This document shows, in pieces, positions 17,469 to 26,085 of a stretch of DNA of 64,000 nt; position 1 is the first letter of the stretch; every line of letters begins with the position of its first letter. The stretch comes from Curtobacterium sp. 'Ferrero' (lineage in GTDB: Bacteria > Actinomycetota > Actinomycetes > Actinomycetales > Microbacteriaceae): positions 1 to 64,000 of the forward strand of contig NZ_NXIA01000017.1 in the NCBI RefSeq assembly GCF_002412165.1, in the 5' to 3' direction. The translations under genes were made by a program, and so were the position numbers. The notes beneath the pieces were generated by a model. The model saw only the letters and a list, made by a program, of their open reading frames with translations. It was not told where the DNA came from and searched no databases.

Positions 17469-18392
17469 ATGCTCGACTCGCTCGCGCCGTGGAACGCCAC
17501 GCTCACCCTGGCCGAACACTCGGTCATCGTCTACGCCCTGTCCGTCGCCGGACTCGCCCTGTTCGCCTTCTTCGTCAAGTCGTGGGTCTCGACGAACGAG
17601 GTGACGGGCCGCTACCGGAACGGCGTCTACGCGGGGATGTGCATCACCGGCATCGCCTTCCTGTCCTACGTGCTCCTCGTGCTCGAGTTCGCGCTCGGCT
17701 ACGACCGCAAGGGCGACTCGTGGGTGCCGAACGCCAACGCGATCCTGTCGTGGGCGCCGCGGTACTTCGACTGGACCGTCACGGTGCCGCTGCTCGTCGT
17801 CGAGCTCCTCGCGGTCGCCACCCTCGCCGGTGCCGCTGCACGGCGACTCCGGGCGGTGGGGATCGCCGCCGCGTTCCTGATGATCAGCACCGGGTTCATC
17901 GGCGGCGTCGTCATCGACTCCGGCACGAACACGGGTGCCCTCTGGACCTGGGGCATCATCTCGGGCGTCTTCATGGTGATCCTGTACTTCCTCGTCATCT
18001 ACGTCGTCGTCAAGGCCGGGCGTGACCTCCGCGGCACCGAGGCAGCGGCCACGCTCCGGAACGCCGGCATCCTGCTCATCGTCACCTGGATGGCGTACCC
18101 GGTGATCTTCGGCCTGCAGGGCTGGGGCCACGGCGGCGCGATCATCACGTGGATGCAGGTCGTGCTCTCCGCCGCCGACATCGTCGCGAAGGTCGGGTTC
18201 GGCGCCATGATCCACAAGGTCGCCAAGCTCCGCTCGGCCGAGGACGTCCGCGCCGGGCTGGACACCCTGCCCGAGTCGCTCTGGGTCTCGTCGGAGAAGC
18301 TCTCCGACGGCGTCCTGCCCGCGCCTCGATCGCTCGCCGGGTCCGCCGCCTCCGTCCCCGCCGGCGACGGCGAGCACCGTGCGCGTCACTGA
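17469..18392 (+). CDS. Microbial rhodopsin, outward proton-pump type (DTE)
   Basis: The 307-residue protein has seven membrane helices and the retinal-binding signature. Helix C reads RYFDWTVTVPLLVVE, giving D101, T105 and E112, the DTE triad of proteorhodopsin-like proton pumps. Helix G has the second counterion D237 and the Schiff-base K241 (ADIVAKVGFG). L109, at the proteorhodopsin spectral-tuning position, suggests green absorption. In helix B the TGIAF motif is followed by LSY instead of WHY, so the conserved counterion-partner His appears to be Ser66. About 55 extra residues follow helix G. ATG at 17469 has AAAGGA upstream. The operon continues with crtY and blh. Confidence 0.9.
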   Translation: MLDSLAPWNATLTLAEHSVIVYALSVAGLALFAFFVKSWVSTNEVTGRYRNGVYAGMCITGIAFLSYVLLVLEFALGYDRKGDSWVPNANAILSWAPRYFDWTVTVPLLVVELLAVATLAGAAARRLRAVGIAAAFLMISTGFIGGVVIDSGTNTGALWTWGIISGVFMVILYFLVIYVVVKAGRDLRGTEAAATLRNAGILLIVTWMAYPVIFGLQGWGHGGAIITWMQVVLSAADIVAKVGFGAMIHKVAKLRSAEDVRAGLDTLPESLWVSSEKLSDGVLPAPRSLAGSAASVPAGDGEHRARH

Positions 18393-19641
18393 CCGGACCG
18401 ACACCACCGCCCCGGATGTCACCGCGGACGTCGCGATCATCGGGGGCGGGTGCGCCGGACTCGCCACCGCCGTGCGGCTCGCCGCGACCCGCCCGGACCT
18501 GGACGTCGTGCTGCTCGAGGGGCGGTCCTCGGCCGACCCGCGGTCGTGGTGCTCCTGGGACGACGGGTCGGACCCCGTCCCCGAGGCGCGGTCGGCCAGC
18601 TGGGACCGCTGGGAGGTCCGGACCGACCGAGGGACCGCCATCGGCTCCGATCCGCACCACCCGTACGTGCTGGTGCGGGCCGCCGACCGGTGGGCAGCCG
18701 TCGAACGGCGGACCCGCGGCGCCGTCCGGCTGGTCCGCGGCGCCGTCGTGAGCCGGGTCGACCGCTCCGGCACGACGTCGACCGTGCACGCGGGTGCGGA
18801 CACAGTTCGGTCCCGTTCGGTGCTCGACGCCACCGGCCCGCGGTGTCCGGAGCACGTCGCACCGGGACGGGTGCTCCTCCACCAGCGCTTCGTCGGGCAG
18901 TGGATCGAGACCGACCGCCCGGTCTTCGACACGAGCACGGTCACCCTGATGGACTTCGCCGACGGGGACGACGCCCGCCGCGCCCGGCACGTGCGGTTCG
19001 TCTACGTGCTCCCGGTCACGTCGACCCGGGCCCTCGTCGAGAGCACGCTCTTCACGGCGGACGCGGCCGACCCCTTCGACCACCGCGCGGCGATCCGCGC
19101 GTACGTCGGCGACCGCTGGCAGCTCGCCGACGACGCGTGGGAGGTGACCGAGGAGGAGGCCGGCTGCATCCCGATGACCGACGCCCCGGCCGGTGACCTC
19201 GTCGGACGCCTGGCCCGACCCGCCGACCGGCCCGGCGCCGGCGGTCGCGGCGGGCCCGGCGTCGCCCCGACCCTCGACGCCGTCGCGGGGACCACGCGAC
19301 CGAGCAGCGGGTACGGGTTCGCACGGACCAACCGGCACAGCGAGACCGTCGCCCGGCACCTCGCCGACGGGACGCCGGTGCCGCCCCACCGCGACCGAGC
19401 ACGGACCCGGTTCCTCGACGCCGTGTTCCTCCGTTTCCTCCGCGACCGGCCGGGCGACGCCCCCGAGGTGTTCCGACGCCTGGTGGCGATGCCCGGTCCG
19501 CTCGTCGTGCGGTTCCTGACCGAGCGGTCGACGCCCCTCGACGACCTCCGGATCGTGCTCGCGCTGCCGAAGCCGCCGTTCCTCGCCGCGCTCGCCGCGA
19601 CCGTCCTCGAGCGTCGTCCGCGTCGGGACGCCCGACGGTGA
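18379..19641 (+). CDS. crtY: Lycopene beta-cyclase
   Basis: The 420-residue flavoprotein-like enzyme starts with a Rossmann dinucleotide motif (VAIIGGGCAGLATAVRL) and shows the lycopene cyclase pattern: a conserved strand around LLEGRSSADPRSWCSW, the HQRFVGQWIE region and a late GYGFARTNRH segment. It should cyclise lycopene to beta-carotene, the precursor of retinal. The GTG start lies 14 bp inside the rhodopsin gene, and its stop overlaps the blh start, so the three genes are one operon. Lycopene synthesis genes (crtE, crtB, crtI) are not in the window. Confidence 0.88.
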   Translation: MRVTDRTDTTAPDVTADVAIIGGGCAGLATAVRLAATRPDLDVVLLEGRSSADPRSWCSWDDGSDPVPEARSASWDRWEVRTDRGTAIGSDPHHPYVLVRAADRWAAVERRTRGAVRLVRGAVVSRVDRSGTTSTVHAGADTVRSRSVLDATGPRCPEHVAPGRVLLHQRFVGQWIETDRPVFDTSTVTLMDFADGDDARRARHVRFVYVLPVTSTRALVESTLFTADAADPFDHRAAIRAYVGDRWQLADDAWEVTEEEAGCIPMTDAPAGDLVGRLARPADRPGAGGRGGPGVAPTLDAVAGTTRPSSGYGFARTNRHSETVARHLADGTPVPPHRDRARTRFLDAVFLRFLRDRPGDAPEVFRRLVAMPGPLVVRFLTERSTPLDDLRIVLALPKPPFLAALAATVLERRPRRDARR

Positions 19642-20735
19642 CCGCCGTGGTCGGCCGGTCCCCGGTCGCCGCCCCCGCCGCGGCTCCACCGGCCCTGCGG
19701 GCCCGGCTGACGGGCCGGGTGCTCACGCCGGTGACCGTGACGCTCGCCGTGGTGACCGTCGGCTGCGCGCTCGTGCTCGTGTCCGGCGGGCAGGTCCCGA
19801 TGGTGCTGCAGCTCGTCCCCTTCGCGGTGAGTGTGCTCGTGTTCGGCCTGCCGCACGGTGCGCTCGACCACCTCGTGCCGGCTCGCCTGCGGTCGGGGAC
19901 CGGGGTCGCGCGGTCGGTGACCGTCGTCGTCGTGCTCTACTTAGTGGTCGGCGCGGCGACGGCGCTGCTCTGGACGGTGTCGCCGCTCGCCGGGTTCGCC
20001 GTGTTCGTCGGCATCACCTGGTTCCACTGGGGACAGGGCGACCTGTTCGTCGACCGGCTCCTCGGCGACGGCGCCGACCGACCGCGGGGCGCGTGCCTGA
20101 CCGTCGCCGTCCGTGGCGCGTTGCCGATGGTCCTGCCGTTCGTCGCGCAGCCGGGGGCGGCGACGGCCGTCGTGTCGGGGACCATCGCGTCGATCGCCGG
20201 CGGTGGCGGTGGCGGCGCCGGGCCCGTCGGCGTCCCGGTGCCGGTCCGCATCGTCGCCGGTGTGGTCGTGCTCGCGCTCGTCGTCCTCCACCTGGTCGCC
20301 GTCCGACGCGGTGGTGGTCCGGTCCGTCGGCAGGCGTCGGAGGACCTCGTGCTCGTCGCGTTCTTCGTCCTCGTGCCGCCGGTGCTCGCCGTCGGGCTCT
20401 ACTTCACGCTCTGGCACGCCGTCCGGCACATCCTCCGGCTGGAGCTGACCGACCCGGACGCCGCTGCCGAACTCGAGCGCGGGCGTCTGCTCGCGCCCTT
20501 CCTCCGCTTCGCACGACAGGCGTGGCCGATCACCGCGATCGCCGTCGCCATGCTCGTCGCGCTCGCCGTCCTGGTCCGCCACGCAGACCTCGGGGTGTAC
20601 CTTGCGCTGATCGCGGCCTTGACGACACCGCACACCGTCGTCGTGACCTGGATGGACCGGGTCCAACGGACCTGGCGACCGGCCGCGGACGCCGCGATCA
20701 GCCCGACGACGCGAGACGAGACGAGACGACCGTGA
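19638..20735 (+). CDS. blh: Brp/Blh-family beta-carotene 15,15'-dioxygenase
   Basis: Blh cleaves beta-carotene into two retinals. The 365-residue membrane protein has about eight to ten helices and the histidine motifs of the family: GLPHGALDHL (H73, H78), TWFHWGQGD, LWHAVRHILRL and TTPHTVVVTWMD. These should ligate the catalytic iron. A glycine run (GGGGGGAG) lies in a loop. The start overlaps crtY and the stop overlaps the following gene. With crtY and the rhodopsin it completes the final retinal steps. Confidence 0.9.
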   Translation: MTAVVGRSPVAAPAAAPPALRARLTGRVLTPVTVTLAVVTVGCALVLVSGGQVPMVLQLVPFAVSVLVFGLPHGALDHLVPARLRSGTGVARSVTVVVVLYLVVGAATALLWTVSPLAGFAVFVGITWFHWGQGDLFVDRLLGDGADRPRGACLTVAVRGALPMVLPFVAQPGAATAVVSGTIASIAGGGGGGAGPVGVPVPVRIVAGVVVLALVVLHLVAVRRGGGPVRRQASEDLVLVAFFVLVPPVLAVGLYFTLWHAVRHILRLELTDPDAAAELERGRLLAPFLRFARQAWPITAIAVAMLVALAVLVRHADLGVYLALIAALTTPHTVVVTWMDRVQRTWRPAADAAISPTTRDETRRP

Positions 20736-21823
20736 CCGCTGCCAAGCCCTCCGCCCTGCGCACCGGCGCCGTCTACGCGACGAGGCTGCTCGTGATCGCC
20801 GCCGCCGTGGCGGTCGTCGGGTGGGTGGCGTTCTCGCTCGCCAACGTGGTGGTGCCGCTGCTCATCGGGGTCGTGGTCGCCGCCCTGCTCGTCCCGGCCA
20901 GCTCCTTCCTGCAGTCGCACGGGGTGCCCAAGTGGCTTGCGATCCCCGCGGTGCTGCTCGGCCTGGTGCTCGTCCTCGCCCTGCTGGTGTTCCTCGTCGT
21001 CTGGCGCGTCAGCGACCAGCTCCCGGAACTGGAACGCCGCACGGTCGACCTCGTCGGCAGCGTGCAGGACCTGCTCCGGCACCCGCCGTTCGGCCTGCCG
21101 TCGGTCGACCTCGACACCGTGTCGACCGACGTCGAGACGTACGTCGAGCAGCACGCCGACGAACTCCAGCGCGGCGTGGCCGTCGCCGGTGCCACCCTCG
21201 TCCACCTGGGCGAGGGGCTGTTCATCATCACGTTCGTCACGATCTTCGCCCTGACCGGTGGCCGCCGGATGTGGGAGTGGGTGGTGTCGCTGTTCCCCCG
21301 CGCGGCGCAGCACCGCCTCGGCGTCGCGGGTGAGGCCGGCTGGGCGACCCTGACGCACTTCATCCGCGTGCAGGTCGTGATCGCGGCGACGGACGGCATC
21401 GGCATCGCCCTCGGCGCGCTGATCCTGGGCGTGCCGCTCGCCGGTCCGATCGGCGTCATCGTCTTCGTGGGTGCGTTCGTCCCCGTGGTCGGCGCGTTCG
21501 TCGCCGGGGCGTTCGCGGTCCTGCTCGCGCTCCTGTTCAAGGGGTGGGTGGTCGCACTCGTGATGCTCGGTGTGGTGGTGCTGGTCCAGCAGCTCGAGGG
21601 GCAGGTGCTGCACCCCTTCCTCACCGGGTCGGTCGTCGCCGTGCACCCCCTCGGCGTGCTGCTGGCCGTGATCACCGGCACGACGGTCGGCGGGATCGCC
21701 GGCGGGTTCTTCGCGGTCCCGATCGCGGCGACGGCGAACTCGATGATCCGAGCGGCCCGTGAGGACGACCCGGACGTGCCGGTGACGCTGCCGATCCCGC
21801 AGTCGGCGGAACCGGCGCAGTGA
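20732..21823 (+). CDS. AI-2E (TqsA/PerM)-family membrane protein
   Basis: The 363-residue protein has about seven to eight membrane helices with the family pattern: two N-terminal helices with PLLIGVVVAALL, a long amphipathic extracytoplasmic region (about residues 90-160), and the C-terminal PLAGPIGVIVFVGAFVPVVGAFVAG and QQLEGQVLHPFLTG segments. Family members have been linked to autoinducer-2 export or to ion/proton antiport. The GTG start overlaps the blh stop, so it may belong to the phototrophy operon; no functional link is known. Confidence 0.8.
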   Translation: MTAAKPSALRTGAVYATRLLVIAAAVAVVGWVAFSLANVVVPLLIGVVVAALLVPASSFLQSHGVPKWLAIPAVLLGLVLVLALLVFLVVWRVSDQLPELERRTVDLVGSVQDLLRHPPFGLPSVDLDTVSTDVETYVEQHADELQRGVAVAGATLVHLGEGLFIITFVTIFALTGGRRMWEWVVSLFPRAAQHRLGVAGEAGWATLTHFIRVQVVIAATDGIGIALGALILGVPLAGPIGVIVFVGAFVPVVGAFVAGAFAVLLALLFKGWVVALVMLGVVVLVQQLEGQVLHPFLTGSVVAVHPLGVLLAVITGTTVGGIAGGFFAVPIAATANSMIRAAREDDPDVPVTLPIPQSAEPAQ

Positions 21824-21843
21824 GCCCGTCTCCGACCGCGGAA

Positions 21844-21861
21844 GGTTGTACGCGCACAACC
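21844..21861. promoter_or_regulatory. Inverted repeat at the YrhK promoter
   Basis: GGTTGT-ACGCGC-ACAACC lies 9 bp before a TTGGAT -10-like element (21871-21876), in the -35 region of a probable leaderless promoter for the YrhK gene. It is a candidate repressor or activator site. Confidence 0.45.
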
Positions 21862-21882
21862 GTCTCCTGGTTGGATGCACAG

Positions 21883-22167
21883 GTGAACGATCGACAGCAC
21901 GACACGACCATCCGGCTCGGCCCGGACGAACTCCGGATCCGCGGGCTGTACGAGACGATCAGCATCGTCAACGACGTGATGGTGGCCCTGTGGTTCGTGG
22001 TCGGCAGCATCCTGTTCTTCTCGGAGGCGACCAGCACCGTCGGCACCTGGTTCTTCCTGGTCGGGAGCGTGCAGCTCCTGATCCGACCGGTCATCCGGCT
22101 CTCGCGACGCGTCCACCTCGGTCGCATCGCCCCCGACGGCCCGAACTCGTCCGCCCGCGACTTCTGA
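21883..22167 (+). CDS. YrhK-domain small membrane protein
   Basis: The 94-residue protein has two membrane helices (around NDVMVALWFVVGSILFF and VGTWFFLVGSVQLLIRP) with the YrhK-like motif LRIRGLYETISIVND before the first. I chose GTG at 21883 because TTGGAT lies 6 nt upstream. A GTG at 21820, overlapping the AI-2E stop, is the alternative and would add 21 residues. The role of YrhK proteins is unknown. It heads a run with the CBS and ArsB/NhaD genes. Confidence 0.65.
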   Translation: MNDRQHDTTIRLGPDELRIRGLYETISIVNDVMVALWFVVGSILFFSEATSTVGTWFFLVGSVQLLIRPVIRLSRRVHLGRIAPDGPNSSARDF

Positions 22168-22179
22168 GCAGGAGCACCC

Positions 22180-22701
22180 GTGCACGCCTCCGACATCACG
22201 ACCACCCTCCCCGTCGTCGACCGGTCCACCCCGGCGCTCGACGCGATCCGCCTGATCGCCGACCAGGACCTGGTCGGCCTGGTCGTCGCCGAGCAGGACG
22301 GCCACCCCTCGTCCGTCGTCTCGAGCGTCGACGTGGTGCGCTTCATGCTGCCCAACTACCTGCTCGACGACCTCTCCCTCACCAACACGGTCGGCGACGT
22401 GGGGCTCGAGGACCTCCGCCAGGCGCTCGAGGGCCGCACCATCGGCGACCTCGTCGACGACTCCGGCGTGACGGTCCGGTCGGTGCTCGTCGTGCCCGAC
22501 GACGCCGGACCGGTCGAGATCGCCGCCCGCATGGTCGACGCCCGGACGCAGGTCGCGCTGGTGGAGGACCCGTCGAGCGACGAGCCGCTCTTCGTCACGC
22601 TGCCGGGTCTCCTGGACGCCGTCGTCGCGCGTTGGGACGCAGCCGAGCGGCGCGGGACGTCGGGCGCGCAGGCGACCGACGAGGACGGGGCGTCCGAGTG
22701 A
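22180..22701 (+). CDS. CBS-domain protein
   Basis: The 173-residue soluble protein contains a CBS pair: the first around ALDAIRLIADQDLVGLVVAE and SVVSSVDVVRFML, the second around SVLVVPDDAGPVEIAARMVD and VALVED. CBS pairs bind adenosyl ligands or sense ionic strength and regulate transporters. The GTG at 22180 has AGGAG upstream, and the stop overlaps the start of the ArsB/NhaD transporter, which it probably regulates. Confidence 0.8.
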   Translation: MHASDITTTLPVVDRSTPALDAIRLIADQDLVGLVVAEQDGHPSSVVSSVDVVRFMLPNYLLDDLSLTNTVGDVGLEDLRQALEGRTIGDLVDDSGVTVRSVLVVPDDAGPVEIAARMVDARTQVALVEDPSSDEPLFVTLPGLLDAVVARWDAAERRGTSGAQATDEDGASE

Positions 22702-23984
22702 CGGTCCAGGTCGTCCTCGCGATCGCGGTCTTCGTCGTCGCGTACGTCTTCATCGCGACCGAGAAGCTCCCGCGCGTCCTCGTGGCGCTCGGCGGGGCCG
22801 CGCTCATGGTGCTCATCGGCGCCACCGACGACGCCGCCGTGTTCTTCTCGCAGGAGACCGGCATCGACTGGAACGTTGTCTTCCTGCTCCTCGGCATGAT
22901 GATCATCGTCGGGATCCTCCGCCAGACCGGGCTCTTCGAGTACCTGGCCATCTGGGCCGCCAAGATCGCCAAGGGCCGGCCGTTCCGGATCATGGTGATG
23001 CTCATCGTGATCACCGCGGTGCTGTCGGCGTTCCTCGACAACGTGACGACGATCCTCCTGATCGCGCCGGTGTCCCTGCTCGTCGCCCAGCGGCTGGGGA
23101 AGTCGCCGGTGCCGTACCTGCTCGCCGAGGTGTTCGCGTCGAACATCGGCGGCACGGCCACGCTCATCGGCGACCCGCCGAACCTCATCATCGCGAGCCG
23201 CGGCGACCTCGGCTTCAACGACTTCATCGTCGAGCTCGCACCGATCATCGTGGTCCTCGTCGCCGTGCTCGTGGGCCTGTGCCGCATCCTGTTCCGGTCC
23301 ACGTTCGCGTACGACGCGGACCGTGCCGAGCGGGTGATGGCCCTCGACGAGCGCGAGGCGATCCGCGACCCGAAGCTGCTCGTGAAGTCGCTCGTCGTGG
23401 TCGGGCTCGTGCTCGTCGGGTTCGTCACCTCGACGTTCACCGGGCTCGAGCCGGCCATCGTGGCGCTGCTCGGTGCCGGGCTGCTCGTGCTGCTGGCCCG
23501 GCTCGAGCCGAAGCGCGTGTTCGGCGACGTCGAGTGGGAGACGCTGCTGTTCTTCGCCGGCCTGTTCGTGATGGTCGGATCGCTCGTGAACATCGGCGTC
23601 ATCGAGGCCATCGGCCAGGCGGCGAAGGGCGCCGTGGGCGACCACTACTTCGCCGCCAGCGGGATCCTGCTGTTCGGCTCCGCGGTGTTCTCCGGCATCG
23701 TCGACAACATCCCGTTCGTCGCGACCATGGCGCCGCTGACCGCCGACATCGTGCAGTCCGGCGGCGCCGCCGCCCACCCGCTCTGGTGGGCCCTGGCGCT
23801 CGGCGCCGACCTCGGCGGCAACCTGACCGCGGTCGGCGCGAGCGCGAACGTCGTCATGACGGGCATCGCCAAGCGGAACGGGCACGCGGTGTCGTTCTGG
23901 CAGTTCACCAAGTACGGCCTGGTCGTGACCGCGGTCACCGTCGGGCTCTGCTTCCCGTACATCTGGCTCCGCTACTTCCTGTGA
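22698..23984 (+). CDS. ArsB/NhaD-family ion transporter
   Basis: The 428-residue protein has about 11 helices and the signature of the ion transporter superfamily: SAFLDNVTTILLIAP, ASNIGGTATLIGDPPNLIIAS, and in the second half SGIVDNIPFVATMAPL and ADLGGNLTAVGASANVV. The two halves form an inverted repeat. Possible cargos are Na+/H+ (NhaD), arsenite (ArsB) or dicarboxylates; no arsenic genes are nearby, so Na+ or anion transport seems more likely. Translation is coupled to the CBS protein. Confidence 0.85.
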   Translation: MTVQVVLAIAVFVVAYVFIATEKLPRVLVALGGAALMVLIGATDDAAVFFSQETGIDWNVVFLLLGMMIIVGILRQTGLFEYLAIWAAKIAKGRPFRIMVMLIVITAVLSAFLDNVTTILLIAPVSLLVAQRLGKSPVPYLLAEVFASNIGGTATLIGDPPNLIIASRGDLGFNDFIVELAPIIVVLVAVLVGLCRILFRSTFAYDADRAERVMALDEREAIRDPKLLVKSLVVVGLVLVGFVTSTFTGLEPAIVALLGAGLLVLLARLEPKRVFGDVEWETLLFFAGLFVMVGSLVNIGVIEAIGQAAKGAVGDHYFAASGILLFGSAVFSGIVDNIPFVATMAPLTADIVQSGGAAAHPLWWALALGADLGGNLTAVGASANVVMTGIAKRNGHAVSFWQFTKYGLVVTAVTVGLCFPYIWLRYFL

Positions 23985-24012
23985 GCGGACACACACTCCC
24001 GAGGCAGGCACC

Positions 24013-25872
24013 ATGGATGACATGGCAACGACAGACCAACCCGCTCCCGTGACCGCGGACGGTGAACCGCTCGGCACGCCCGTCCGGACCACCCCGAAGC
24101 TCAAGACCTGGGTGTTCTGGCCGGCCGCCGTGATCGTGCTCGGCTTCGTCGCCTGGACGCTCATCGCGCCCTCGTCGGCCGAGTCGGCGTTCGACGCCCT
24201 GCAGGGTGCGATCGTGCGCAACTTCAGCTGGTACTACGTGCTCATCGCCGCGTTCTTCGTGGCGTTCTCGCTCTTCGTCGGGTTCAGCAAGTTCGGCGAC
24301 ATCAAGCTCGGCAGGGACGAGGACGACCCGGAGTTCTCGACCGGCTCCTGGTTCGCCCTGCTGTTCGCGGCCGGCATGGGCATCGGCCTGGTGTTCTACG
24401 GCGTCTCGGAGCCGCTCAGCCACTTCGTCTCCCCGCGGCCCGGCGTCACCGGGGACGAGCAGTCGCTCGCACAGCAGGCCATGACCCAGACGTTCCTGCA
24501 CTGGGGTCTGCACGCGTGGGCGATCTACGTCGTCCTCGGGCTCGCACTGGCGTACGCGATCCACCGCCGGGGCCGTCCGGTGTCGATCCGCTGGGCGCTC
24601 GAACCGCTCCTCGGCGCCCGCGTGAAGACCGGGTGGGGCAACGTCATCGACGTCATAGCGCTCATCGGCACGCTGTTCGGCGTCGCGACCTCGCTCGGGC
24701 TCGGCGTCATCCAGATCAGCGCCGGCCTCGAGAGCGCGGGCATCGCCAAGGCCAGTACCGTGAGCGAGATCGCGATCATCGCCGTCATCACCGCGCTCAC
24801 CATCGTCTCCCTCGTCACCGGCGTGACGAAGGGCATGAAGATCCTGTCGAACTTCAACCTCATCCTCGCCGCCGCGCTGCTCCTCTTCATCCTGATCGTC
24901 GGCCCGACGCAGTACCTGCTGCGCGACTTCGTGCAGTCGATCGGCGCCTACCTGCAGAACCTCGTCGGACTCTCGTTCAACGTCAGCGCACAGCAGGGTG
25001 CCGCGGGCGAGGCCTGGCAGGCCGCGTGGACGACGTTCTACTGGGGCTGGTGGATGTCGTGGGCGCCGTTCGTGGGGATCTTCATCGCCCGCATCTCGAA
25101 GGGCCGCACCGTCCGCCAGTTCGTCTTCGGCGTGCTGCTCGTCCCGACCGCGCTGACCATGCTCTGGTTCGCCGTGCTCGGCGGATCGGCGATCCACCGG
25201 CAGATGGACGGCCAGGGCGGACTCGTCGGCTCCGACGGGTCGGTGAACGTCGAGAGCTCGCTCTTCACGCTCCTCGGTGGCCTGCCCGCCGGTGTCGTGC
25301 TGACGTTCGGCGCGATCCTGCTCATCGGCGTGTTCTTCGTGACGTCGTCCGACTCGGGCTCGCTCGTGATGGCGATGATCGCTTCCGGCGGCGACATCGA
25401 GCCGAAGAACTGGCTGCGCGTGTTCTTCGCCGGTGTGTCCGCGCTGCTCGCCGTGGCCCTGCTGCTCACCGGGGGTCTGAACGCCCTGAAGACCGCGGCG
25501 ATCACGACCGCGTTGCCGTTCAGCATCGTGCTGCTGCTGACCTGTTGGTCGACCGTGATCGCGTTCACCCGGGAACGTCGGGCGTACGACCGCGCCGAAC
25601 GGGCCCTCCTGCTCGAGCGTGTGGGGGAGTACTACGGCCTCGAGGTCGACGCCCCCGCGGAGCGCGGCATCCACACCGGGCTCGGTCGGCCGTGGCACGT
25701 GATCAAGCAGCGTCTGCGCCCGGACCGCGACCGGGCGCAGTCGCGACCGGACGTCGCCCTCGAGCCGGACCCGCCCGTCCGGACCGGTGACGTCTCACCC
25801 GACCCGGCGCTCGACCCACGGCTCGACGTCGCGGTGGCGCAGACCGAGGACGGACGCCCGGACGACCGCTGA
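24013..25872 (+). CDS. BCCT-family glycine betaine/choline/carnitine transporter
   Basis: The 619-residue protein has 12 predicted helices, with a GMGIGLVFYGVSEPL signature and the aromatic substrate box in TTFYWGWWMSWAPFVGIFIARISKGRT's core (FYWGWWMSWAP). It should take up glycine betaine or a related osmolyte with Na+. The C-terminal tail of about 90 residues is charged and may sense osmotic stress, as in BetP. GAGGCAGG precedes the ATG at 24013; ATG at 24022 is possible. A hairpin follows the stop. Confidence 0.9.
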   Translation: MDDMATTDQPAPVTADGEPLGTPVRTTPKLKTWVFWPAAVIVLGFVAWTLIAPSSAESAFDALQGAIVRNFSWYYVLIAAFFVAFSLFVGFSKFGDIKLGRDEDDPEFSTGSWFALLFAAGMGIGLVFYGVSEPLSHFVSPRPGVTGDEQSLAQQAMTQTFLHWGLHAWAIYVVLGLALAYAIHRRGRPVSIRWALEPLLGARVKTGWGNVIDVIALIGTLFGVATSLGLGVIQISAGLESAGIAKASTVSEIAIIAVITALTIVSLVTGVTKGMKILSNFNLILAAALLLFILIVGPTQYLLRDFVQSIGAYLQNLVGLSFNVSAQQGAAGEAWQAAWTTFYWGWWMSWAPFVGIFIARISKGRTVRQFVFGVLLVPTALTMLWFAVLGGSAIHRQMDGQGGLVGSDGSVNVESSLFTLLGGLPAGVVLTFGAILLIGVFFVTSSDSGSLVMAMIASGGDIEPKNWLRVFFAGVSALLAVALLLTGGLNALKTAAITTALPFSIVLLLTCWSTVIAFTRERRAYDRAERALLLERVGEYYGLEVDAPAERGIHTGLGRPWHVIKQRLRPDRDRAQSRPDVALEPDPPVRTGDVSPDPALDPRLDVAVAQTEDGRPDDR

Positions 25873-25882
25873 CGCCATGGTG

Positions 25883-25975
25883 GGCGGGCGGCGCTCCGGC
25901 ACCGTCCCGCCCGCCGCGCGCAGGACGTGCGCAGGGCCCGCGCAGGACGTGCGCAGGGCCCGCGCAGGACGGGCG
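25883..25975 (+). terminator. Hairpin terminator followed by 22-bp tandem repeat
   Basis: A 9-bp stem, GGCGGGCGG (25883-25891) with CCGCCCGCC (25907-25915), follows the BCCT gene. Directly after it is a 22-bp unit starting CGCGCAGGACGTGCGC, present twice exactly (25917-25938, 25939-25960) and a third time in part. The remaining bases up to 26085 show no gene. Confidence 0.6.
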
Positions 25976-26085
25976 CCGGACGCGCGCGGGACTCACGGGG
26001 CGCGCGCACGACGCGAGCAGCGCCTGGGTGCCGCCCGCCCGGGCCGCGGCCGAGCCGATGTCGGCGTCCGACCCGGCCCATGTCC

